Shown here: piece by piece, positions 1-6,605 of the stretch
Position numbering within the stretch: the stretch's first letter is position 1
How the letters are laid out: each line of letters starts with the position of its first letter
Source: Campylobacterales bacterium
GTDB taxonomy: Bacteria; Campylobacterota; Campylobacteria; Campylobacterales; Hydrogenimonadaceae
Assembly (NCBI GenBank): GCA_027067015.1
Contig: JAMOMS010000241.1
Span: 1 to 7,142 of the forward strand
DNA: 7,142 nucleotides
Direction of reading: 5' to 3'
The notes under the pieces: generated by a model
What the model saw: only the letters and a program-made list of their open reading frames with translations
Databases searched by the model: none
Told to the model about the DNA's origin: nothing
Made by a program: the position numbers and the translations under genes

Positions 1-1
1 C

Positions 2-698
<697 letters not shown>

Positions 699-699
699 T

Positions 700-737
700 C
701 GTTTTCAAAAACGTCCGAAAGGGGTGTTTTGAAAACG
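700..737 (+). promoter_or_regulatory. Perfect 11-bp inverted repeat enclosing the RBS and covering the TTG start
   Basis: CGTTTTCAAAA at 700-710 is the exact reverse complement of TTTTGAAAACG at 727-737. The 16-base loop (711-726) holds the purine-rich Shine-Dalgarno AAAGGGG (718-724), and the 3' arm contains the TTG start codon (729-731) of the TPR-like gene. As RNA this would place the ribosome site in a loop and the start codon in a weak, A/U-rich stem, suggesting translational control, possibly temperature sensitive. As DNA it could be an operator. The repeat is seen directly; the role is inference, and because each arm is itself near-palindromic (TTTTCAAAA), chance in AT-rich sequence cannot be excluded. 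Confidence 0.45.
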
Positions 738-971
738 CTGACGTTGGCGCAGATCTACGAGCTTCAGGGGCTCAAAACCGAGGCGCTGGAGATTTACAAA
801 GAGATTTTGACGGCGGACCCTTCCAACGCCGAGGCGAGGGCGGCCATACGGCGGCTTTCGGGTATGCGGCGCCGTTTTTCGGGGGTCAATACGGCCATGC
901 GCGACACCTTTGTGAACATGGAGAGCGAAGAGGCGTTCGCCCGCTTTGAGGCGTGGCTGGCCAAACTGTAA
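729..971 (+). CDS. Small TPR-like protein, function unknown
   Basis: This 80-residue protein starts at TTG (729). No ATG or GTG lies nearby in frame, and AAAGGGG (718-724) sits about 4 bases before the start. Residues 4-43 form one tetratricopeptide-like helix pair: the spacing of Leu6, Tyr10, Gly14, Ala19, Tyr23 and Pro31 follows the TPR consensus, with DPSN closing the second helix. Residues 44-55 are basic (RRR at 47-49), and 56-80 is probably a helix with Trp76. There is no signal peptide or membrane segment, so it is cytoplasmic. One TPR is too few for a superhelix, so it may dimerise or dock on a partner. Its stop is 10 bases before the CiaD-like gene, and I recall a similar small protein beside ciaD in Campylobacterota, which suggests the two work together. 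No function is known to me. Confidence 0.75.
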   Translation: MKTLTLAQIYELQGLKTEALEIYKEILTADPSNAEARAAIRRLSGMRRRFSGVNTAMRDTFVNMESEEAFARFEAWLAKL

Positions 972-981
972 AGGAGCGGGA

Positions 982-1290
982 ATGGAGCTTAAAGAGATGA
1001 TACTCTCGACGCTGGCGGAGATTGGCGAAGAGGAGATGTCGGCGCCGTCGGATCTCAATGAGACGCCCGCCCCCTCCCGGGCGCCGGAGCAGGCGCCAAA
1101 GCCCCATGAGGCGGATGAGGATGAGTTGCTCTTTTTGGAGCGTCTGAGAGAACGTTTGCTGGTGCTTTTTGAGGGGTTTCTCTCCCCCAATCTCAAAAGC
1201 CCCGAAGCCAAGATCGACCTGACGCTCAACTTTCTTGAATACCTTCTGGCCATGCTGGATGAACGGATAGAGACCCTTAAAAAGCCGTGA
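982..1290 (+). CDS. CiaD-like domain protein, function unknown in this organism
   Basis: This 102-residue acidic protein starts at ATG 982 with AAGGAG (971-976) 5 bases upstream. Residues 1-18 are a short helix (MELKEMILSTLAEIGEEE), 20-48 a Pro/Ala/Glu-rich linker likely to be disordered, and 49-101 a conserved-looking helical module: FLERLRERLLVLFEGF, a short loop, then a helix through DLTLNFLEYLLAMLDERIE. The motif pattern L-x-E-R-x-x-V-L-F-E-G followed by DLTL-x-FLE, and the position just upstream of cca and purU, match what I recall of Campylobacter jejuni CiaD (Cj0788). CiaD is a secreted invasion protein of about 160 residues, so this version is shorter, mostly in the linker. No signal peptide or transmembrane segment is seen. 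The C-terminal helix pair suggests a coiled-coil or dimerisation module. Its last codon overlaps the cca start, so translation is likely coupled. Homology is from memory, not a search. Confidence 0.7.
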   Translation: MELKEMILSTLAEIGEEEMSAPSDLNETPAPSRAPEQAPKPHEADEDELLFLERLRERLLVLFEGFLSPNLKSPEAKIDLTLNFLEYLLAMLDERIETLKKP

Positions 1291-2429
1291 CGCTACAGCT
1301 TGACCTGCCCCCGGCCCTGGGGGCGCAGATTGACCACCTGAAGCGATTTTTCCACAAACACTACCCCCACACCGAACTCTACGCCGTCGGCGGCGCCGTA
1401 CGCGACACCCTGTTGGGCCGGCCGGTTTATGATCTGGACATTGAGTGCTTCGGCCTGGATCCCGAGACGTTTGACGAGGCCATGGCCCGGCTGGGGGCGA
1501 CGGGCGTGGGGCGGAGCTTTTTTGTCTATAAGTACGGGCAGATTGATCTGGCGCTTCCAAGAATCGAGCGTAAGACGGGCCGGGGGCACCGGGGCTTTTC
1601 GGTGGCGTTGGCCCGCACTACCAAAGAGGCGAGCCGCCGCAGAGACTTTACGATGAACGCCCTGATGCTAAGAGTTTCCGACGGCCTTTTGGTTGACCAC
1701 TGGGGCGGGGTAGAGGATATTGAGGCGCGGCTGATAAGGGTGGTGGACGCGAAGACCTTTGTCGAAGACTCTTTGCGGGTTTTGCGGGCCATGCAGTTTT
1801 CGGCGCGCCTGGGGTTTCGTATAGAGCCGAAGAGTTGTCGCCTCATGCGTAAGATGGCGCTGGATGATCTGAGCGCCCAGCGGATTGTCTGGGAATTTGA
1901 GAAGCTTTTTCGCGCCCCTTACCTTCACTACGGATTGTGGGCTTTGGGTGTTTTGGAGATAGACAAAAAGATCTTTGGCCGCACTCTTTCTTCTTCGCTT
2001 TTTCTTTCGACGGCCCTGCGAATGGCCCGGGCGCGCCAAGCCGTACCCTCTGAAATCGCGGCATATCTGTTTCTTTACCTTCTGGCCGAAGCGTGGCATC
2101 TTTTGCCCGTCACGTTGGCGGAAGCGTTGGCCCTGCCCAACCGCTACAAGCGGTTTTTGGCTAACCAAAAGCGTGTGCCAAAGCGTGTGACCGACCGTTT
2201 TTTAGGGGGGATGGCCCTGCGAATGCCTCTTAAAGCGTGGTTGGGGGCGTGGGAGCCGCGCCTAAGGGAGCGGGCCGAGGCGCTGGGGATTTATGACAAT
2301 GCGTTTGATCCGGGTATTGAGTCCAAAACCCTGATGGCGCGGGGGTTGCGGGGCGCCGAGCTTGGAACAGCTTTGCGCCGCGCGGCGCTTGAGAGGGTGC
2401 GGGAAAGTTTTGGCCGTCGGCTGATATAA
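1287..2429 (+). CDS. cca: CCA tRNA nucleotidyltransferase (class II)
   Basis: The enzyme adds or repairs the 3'-terminal CCA of tRNAs using CTP and ATP, without a nucleic-acid template. The 380-residue product shows the class II head-to-body motifs in order: GGAVRD (35-40), the catalytic carboxylates in DLDIE (Asp49, Asp51), RRRDFTMNAL (117-126, motif C region), EDSLRVLRAMQFSARLGF (160-177, nucleotide-recognition motif D), and LSAQRIVWEFEKLF (195-208, motif E). The C-terminal half is poorly conserved helical body/tail, as usual, and I see no HD phosphohydrolase motif as in E. coli-type Cca. The GTG start at 1287 overlaps the preceding TGA (GTGA) and has only a weak upstream purine tract, implying translational coupling. 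Sequence alone does not separate full CCA-adding from split CC- or A-adding activity; full CCA-adding is the default expectation. Confidence 0.92.
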   Translation: MTLQLDLPPALGAQIDHLKRFFHKHYPHTELYAVGGAVRDTLLGRPVYDLDIECFGLDPETFDEAMARLGATGVGRSFFVYKYGQIDLALPRIERKTGRGHRGFSVALARTTKEASRRRDFTMNALMLRVSDGLLVDHWGGVEDIEARLIRVVDAKTFVEDSLRVLRAMQFSARLGFRIEPKSCRLMRKMALDDLSAQRIVWEFEKLFRAPYLHYGLWALGVLEIDKKIFGRTLSSSLFLSTALRMARARQAVPSEIAAYLFLYLLAEAWHLLPVTLAEALALPNRYKRFLANQKRVPKRVTDRFLGGMALRMPLKAWLGAWEPRLRERAEALGIYDNAFDPGIESKTLMARGLRGAELGTALRRAALERVRESFGRRLI

Positions 2430-2430
2430 T
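2422..2430 (+). promoter_or_regulatory. Extended -10 promoter (TGATATAAT) overlapping the cca stop codon
   Basis: TGATATAAT matches the sigma-70 extended -10 consensus TGnTATAAT at every fixed position. The TATAAT (2425-2430) contains the TAA stop of cca (2427-2429). No good TTGACA-like -35 lies 16-18 bases upstream, but Campylobacterota housekeeping promoters typically have no conserved -35 and rely on an extended -10. Transcription would begin near 2436-2438, leaving a leader of about 18 bases before the purU ATG. It would drive purU and probably mscS-trkA-trkH. Position and match are seen; activity is inferred. Confidence 0.6.
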
Positions 2431-2443
2431 ACCCTTTTTAACC

Positions 2444-2449
2444 AAGGAG
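2444..2449 (+). promoter_or_regulatory. Shine-Dalgarno of purU, which decides the start codon
   Basis: AAGGAG ends 5 bases before ATG 2455. An in-frame GTG at 2449 would add two residues (Met-Ser), but it overlaps this Shine-Dalgarno and has none of its own at a usable distance, so ATG 2455 is chosen. Confidence 0.75.
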
Positions 2450-2454
2450 TGAGC

Positions 2455-3297
2455 ATGAACCGGGATTACCGGGTATTGATCGATTGCCGGGACGAGAAGG
2501 GCCTGGTGTACAAAATCTCGAAAGTCTTTTACGATTTTGGGCTCAATATGGAGAAGAACCGCGAATATGTGGACGCCCAAAACGGCAAGTTTTTCATGCG
2601 AAGCGAGGTGCGGGGTGTCTTTGAGCCCGATAAGCTCTCCGGCGCGTTAAGGGCTGTATTGCCCGAAGGGGCGCGTATCCGCCTGGTGGAGCCGGGAAAA
2701 AAGCGGATCGTGCTGATGGCCACCAAAGAGAACCACTGCCTGGGCGATATTCTCATTCGTCACGAGGCCGATGAGCTGGAGGCGGAGATCGTGGGGGTGG
2801 TCTCCAACTATGATCTGCTCAGACCCCTGGTGGAGAAGTTCGCCATTCCCTACATCTGCGTCAGCCACGAGGGTCTAAGCCGCCCCGAGCATGAGCGCAG
2901 GGTGCTGGAGGCCATTGAGAGCTTCGGGCCGGTCGATTACATCGTGTTGGCCAAGTATATGCGCATTCTCACCCCCGAATTCGTGGCCCGTTTTGAGGAG
3001 CGTATTATCAATATCCACCACTCCTTTTTGCCTGCTTTCATTGGGGCCAATCCCTACAAACAGGCGTATGACAGGGGGGTCAAGATCATCGGCGCGACGG
3101 CCCACTTTGTCAACAACAACCTTGACGAAGGGCCCATTATCGCTCAGGATGTTCTGCCCGTCACCCACGCCATGGATTGGGAGCAGATGCGCAACGCCGG
3201 CCGTGACGTGGAGAAGGTGGTGTTGGCCAAGGCGCTCAAACTGGCGCTGGAGGACAAGATTTTTGTCTACGCCAACAAAACCGTCATTTTCGATTAG
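2455..3297 (+). CDS. purU: Formyltetrahydrofolate deformylase
   Basis: PurU hydrolyses 10-formyltetrahydrofolate to formate and tetrahydrofolate in the cytoplasm, balancing one-carbon pools and supplying formate for purine synthesis. The 280-residue length is typical. Residues 4-75 form an N-terminal ACT domain (DEKGLVYKISKVFYDFGLN, then GKFFMRSE), known in the family as the site of methionine/glycine control. Residues about 84-280 form the formyltransferase-fold domain, with KYMRILTPEF (167-176), INIHHSFLP (185-193) carrying the catalytic Asn186 and His188, and LDEGPII (223-229) carrying Asp224. The ACT domain, together with the GANPYKQAYDRGVK segment after the NIHHS motif, separates it from PurN, which lacks ACT and is near 200 residues. 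It has its own promoter and Shine-Dalgarno. Its TAG stop overlaps the ribosome site of the channel gene that follows, only 8 bases before that start. Confidence 0.96.
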   Translation: MNRDYRVLIDCRDEKGLVYKISKVFYDFGLNMEKNREYVDAQNGKFFMRSEVRGVFEPDKLSGALRAVLPEGARIRLVEPGKKRIVLMATKENHCLGDILIRHEADELEAEIVGVVSNYDLLRPLVEKFAIPYICVSHEGLSRPEHERRVLEAIESFGPVDYIVLAKYMRILTPEFVARFEERIINIHHSFLPAFIGANPYKQAYDRGVKIIGATAHFVNNNLDEGPIIAQDVLPVTHAMDWEQMRNAGRDVEKVVLAKALKLALEDKIFVYANKTVIFD

Positions 3298-3305
3298 GAG
3301 AGACC

Positions 3306-5291
3306 ATGTTTAAGCGTCTGGCCCCGCTTTGGCTTGTGTTGACCCTTACGCTTTTGGCCGCGTCCGGTTTTTGGGACGAGGTGATTCAGACAGAAAAGCG
3401 TTTCTACGCCTCCGACAACGCTACACCTGTTCCCAACCCGGTCGTTACGCCAAAAGAGCGCAACGCCACGGTGACGGCCAAAGAGCGTAACGCCACCATC
3501 CAATCCCCCGACCTCTCCCAACTGGCCGACGAGAAGATCGCCGCATTCAACCGACTGCTGGGGGCCGTGAAGGAGCGTCCTTATGAAGTAGAAGCGCCCC
3601 ACAACCCCTTTTACGATCCGCTCAAAGCCGAACAGCGCAAGGCCCGCTACAAAACCCGCATCGCCGTCAACCGTCAATACGGCTACGACAAGGCGGTGAT
3701 ACGCGACGAGATGGCCCTTTTGGAGCTTGAGTCCAGGGAACGCATTTATAACTTCTTCACCCGTCTGGCGCAAAACTGGACCGATATGAGTGAAAAAGAT
3801 CTGCAAAAACTTTTTCACGAGCACGCTAAGTGGCTGGAGAGCATCAACATTGGCCGTTTTGTCAAAGCCTACAAGGAGGCGTTGGGCAAAAATGACAAAA
3901 TCTCCGCGCAGATCGTGGAGAATTATCGCAAACTCCAGACCCACTACCGCTTTTTTGACGAGTTTTTGGACTACCTTTCGGCCAACCCCTCACTGCTGAA
4001 CTACCGGTCGCTGTTGGCCATGATGCGGCTGGATGAGGTGATCAACCAGATCAACGGTATTGAGACCTTCGCCAAACTCAATACCCATCTGCGCCACCTG
4101 CACACCGACATGGGGCGCCTTTTGATCTTTTTGCTCATTATGCTGGCGGCATGGATGGCCGCGTTCGCGCTCTATTACAAACTCTACGCCTTTTTAAAAG
4201 GGCTTATTGAAAAAGAGTATGACGAGAGCGACGAGATGTTGTTAAGCAACCTTGACGGTATCCGTCGCCCCTTCTTCATTCTGGTGTTGGCCTACGGTTT
4301 TCGGCTGGGCACCGAAGTGCTCTTTCACCCTCTTCCTCTGCCGGAAAATCTCGCGCTCTTTTTCTACGCCGTCACGCTGGGTACCGTCACCTACGTGGTG
4401 CTGGTGATACTCGATAGCATCTTCTTTGATTACCTTGTCAAAAAAGGGGAGCTTAAAAACAAACAGCTCAGGCGGGAGCTGGTGAACCTGGTGGTCTCCA
4501 TTATCAAAGCGGTGATCGTGGTGGTGGCCGTTTCAATGTTTTTGGTACGCATGGGGGTCAATATTACCGGGGTGATCGCGTCACTGGGTATCGGTGGTCT
4601 GGCCGTGGCGTTGGCGGCGCAAAACACATTGAGCAACTTTTTCGGGTTGTTGAAGATCATTTTTGACAAATCCTTCAGCCAGGGCGACTGGATCGAGACC
4701 AAAGATGCCGAGGGGACGGTGGTGGAGATCGGCTTTATCTCCACGATGATCCGCACCTTTGACAACGCGCTCATTACCGTTCCCAACGCCACGCTGGCCA
4801 ACACGCCGTTGAAAAACTGGAGCAAACGGAGCGTGGGACGGCGTATCAAGATGCATATCGGCGTCACCTACGGGGCGAAGCGTACAGCGCTGACGGCGGC
4901 GGTCAAAGAGATAGAGGAGATGTTAAAAAACCATCCCGGTATCGCCAACCATCAAGAGGTCGATAGCCAAAGTTTGATTGAGCGTCAAAGCAAAAGGGAA
5001 CGCAAACTTGTCTCTTTGGAGGACAAATACGGCATCAAAACAACCCTGCTGGTCTATCTGGACGAGTTTGCCGACAGCTCTATCAATATTCTCATCTACT
5101 GCTTCTCCAAAAGCGTGGTGTGGCAGGAGTGGCTGGAGGTGAAACAGGATGTGATGCTTAAAATCTGGGAGATTCTGGAGCGTCACGGCCTGGAGTTCGC
5201 TTTTCCGTCCGAGTCGATCTATTTTGATCCCGATAACATGGCGCAAAGCTTTGCGTCGCTTCCTTTTGTCAAAAAAGAGGAGAGAGCATAG
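3306..5291 (+). CDS. MscS-family mechanosensitive ion channel, large form with periplasmic domain
   Basis: A 661-residue inner-membrane channel that should open under membrane tension to release solutes on hypo-osmotic shock. Residues 1-20 look like a signal peptide (KR, then a Leu-rich core ending LAAS). Residues 21-268 form a mostly helical hydrophilic, presumably periplasmic region containing a short KERNAT duplication. Membrane segments lie near 271-292, 322-340, 347-372 and 392-415, followed by the pore helix 421-450 (VIASLGIGGLAVALAAQNTLSNFFG). The MscS beta domain follows: GDWIETKDAEGTVVEIG, IRTFDNALITVPNATLAN, and LKNWSKRSVGRR. The alpha/beta C-terminal domain (512-641) has a charged insert near 553-577. 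By eye alignment Gly108 of E. coli MscS is Ala435 here and Gly113 is Asn440, which may alter gating. Ribosome site AGGAGAG (3296-3302) precedes ATG 3306. E. coli MscS has about 286 residues, so this is a long-form paralog, not an mscS ortholog by length. Confidence 0.93.
   Translation: MFKRLAPLWLVLTLTLLAASGFWDEVIQTEKRFYASDNATPVPNPVVTPKERNATVTAKERNATIQSPDLSQLADEKIAAFNRLLGAVKERPYEVEAPHNPFYDPLKAEQRKARYKTRIAVNRQYGYDKAVIRDEMALLELESRERIYNFFTRLAQNWTDMSEKDLQKLFHEHAKWLESINIGRFVKAYKEALGKNDKISAQIVENYRKLQTHYRFFDEFLDYLSANPSLLNYRSLLAMMRLDEVINQINGIETFAKLNTHLRHLHTDMGRLLIFLLIMLAAWMAAFALYYKLYAFLKGLIEKEYDESDEMLLSNLDGIRRPFFILVLAYGFRLGTEVLFHPLPLPENLALFFYAVTLGTVTYVVLVILDSIFFDYLVKKGELKNKQLRRELVNLVVSIIKAVIVVVAVSMFLVRMGVNITGVIASLGIGGLAVALAAQNTLSNFFGLLKIIFDKSFSQGDWIETKDAEGTVVEIGFISTMIRTFDNALITVPNATLANTPLKNWSKRSVGRRIKMHIGVTYGAKRTALTAAVKEIEEMLKNHPGIANHQEVDSQSLIERQSKRERKLVSLEDKYGIKTTLLVYLDEFADSSINILIYCFSKSVVWQEWLEVKQDVMLKIWEILERHGLEFAFPSESIYFDPDNMAQSFASLPFVKKEERA
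3453..3496 (+). repeat. 27-bp-period in-frame duplication (KERNAT) inside the channel gene
   Basis: AAAGAGCGCAACGCCAC at 3453-3469 recurs at 3480-3496 with one silent change (GCGCAAC to GCGTAAC). The 27-bp spacing equals nine codons, so the protein carries KERNAT twice (residues 50-55 and 59-64) in a Pro/Thr-rich linker just after the predicted signal peptide. It looks like a small recent tandem duplication in a flexible periplasmic linker. Confidence 0.7.
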
Positions 5292-6605
5292 ATGGAAATT
5301 ATCATTGCCGGCGCGGGCAAAGTGGGCTTTAACCTGGCCCGGACACTGAGCATCGGCCACAATGTGACGGTGATTGACCGCAACATGGAAGCGCTCAACC
5401 GTTTGCAGGAGACTTTGGATATTCTGCCCCTTTGCGGGGATATTGAAGACCCCGAAACCTACCGGAGAATGGCGGGGAGAAAGGCCGATCTTTTTATCGC
5501 CGTCACCGATCTGGACGAGGCCAACCTGGTCTCCTCGCTCATCGTGGATGATGAGGTGAGGGTAGGGCGCAAGATTATTCGTCTGCGCAATGAGATGTTT
5601 GCCCGAAGCGGCGTCGGTGACAAGCTGGGGCTGGATACGGCGGTTTTTCCCCTTAAACTGACCGCCGATACGGTGCTTTCACTTCTGGATTTGCCCGCGG
5701 CCAACAATGTCAAGCACTTCGCGCAACCGCCTCTGTCACTGATTTCGGTCAGGGCTGTCAGTCTGGAAGGGCCGACCCGATTGGAAGAGGAGGGCCAGAT
5801 TGTGGTGGGCATTGAACGGGGTAAGCGTTTTTTTGTACCCTGCGCCGATGAGGCGGTGGAGCCGGGTGATCTGGTCTATTTTTTCGGCAAAAGCGAGCCG
5901 TTGGGACGGTTGAGCCAAAAGTTGGACACGCAAGCCCCCCGCCATATCGGCCGTTGCGTCATTTTTGGCGCCGGAGAGTTGGGGGTGACGATCGCCTCCC
6001 GCCTGCTGGCGGAGGGGCGGGAGGTGAAGCTGGTGGACAAAGACCCCAACCGGTGTGAGCGGGCCGATGAGCGCCTGGGCGGTCGGGCCATGACCTTTAG
6101 TTGCAAATACGGAACCGCCGAACTCTTTGAGGAAGAGGGGTTGGGTGAGGCCGATATGGTGGTAGCGGCGACCGACAACGACGAGTACAACATTATCAAA
6201 TGCCTTGAAGCCAGGGAACACGGGGCGCGCAAGGTGGTGGCCGTCAATAACGAGATGGAGTACTACAACCTGATGCACGCGTTGGGGATTGTGGTGGTAC
6301 GGGGCCCCAAGATGAGCGCCTACCACGCCATTTTGGAGCGCATCAACTCCGGGCGGGTGACGGTGGAGCGCAAATATTGCGGCGGGCGGGGAACCGTTTT
6401 TGTGCGGACCATTCATGAAGGCTCCAAAGCCGAAGGCAAAAAGATCAAACCGCCCAGACGGCTGGAAGGCCGGCTCTTTCTGGCGCGTCGGGACGCATTG
6501 ACACCCCTGGAGGGGCCGACGCAGTTGGAGGCGCAGGATACGCTGATAGGTTTTTGCGAGACGGAATCGGCACCGAAAATGAAGGTGTGGTTTTATGAAT
6601 TTTAA
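5292..6605 (+). CDS. trkA: Trk potassium uptake system, NAD(H)-binding regulatory subunit
   Basis: TrkA is the cytoplasmic gating ring of the Trk K+ transporter; nucleotide binding to its RCK domains controls the TrkH channel. The 437-residue protein has the expected tandem layout: RCK-N 1 with GAGKVG (7-12) and acidic Asp29 at the end of strand 2, RCK-C 1 (about 140-213, ending EPGDLVYFFG), RCK-N 2 with GAGELG (226-231) and Asp249, and RCK-C 2 (about 360-437). The AVTDLDEANL (70-79) and AATDNDEYNI (292-301) segments are family hallmarks. In the second half the usual Gly-Asp after strand 3 is replaced by CKYGT (271-275), so the two nucleotide sites may differ. ATG 5292 follows the mscS stop with no gap; GAGGAGAG (5277-5284) is its ribosome site. 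The gene ends 11 bases inside trkH, so the two are co-translated. Confidence 0.95.
   Translation: MEIIIAGAGKVGFNLARTLSIGHNVTVIDRNMEALNRLQETLDILPLCGDIEDPETYRRMAGRKADLFIAVTDLDEANLVSSLIVDDEVRVGRKIIRLRNEMFARSGVGDKLGLDTAVFPLKLTADTVLSLLDLPAANNVKHFAQPPLSLISVRAVSLEGPTRLEEEGQIVVGIERGKRFFVPCADEAVEPGDLVYFFGKSEPLGRLSQKLDTQAPRHIGRCVIFGAGELGVTIASRLLAEGREVKLVDKDPNRCERADERLGGRAMTFSCKYGTAELFEEEGLGEADMVVAATDNDEYNIIKCLEAREHGARKVVAVNNEMEYYNLMHALGIVVVRGPKMSAYHAILERINSGRVTVERKYCGGRGTVFVRTIHEGSKAEGKKIKPPRRLEGRLFLARRDALTPLEGPTQLEAQDTLIGFCETESAPKMKVWFYEF

Noticed and set aside
946..981. Upstream in-frame start that would lengthen the CiaD-like protein by 12 residues
   Set aside because: It would overlap the end of the TPR gene and has no suitable ribosome site, whereas ATG 982 has AAGGAG at proper spacing.
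886..1560. Minus-strand open frame (224 codons) opposite the CiaD-like gene and cca
   Set aside because: It crosses two supported genes, and its product has an Arg-rich run typical of antisense translation of GC-rich DNA.
3294..3944. Minus-strand open frame (216 codons) opposite the start of the channel gene
   Set aside because: It mirrors the coding frame of the channel, has no Shine-Dalgarno of note, no neighbours on that strand and no domain I recognise.
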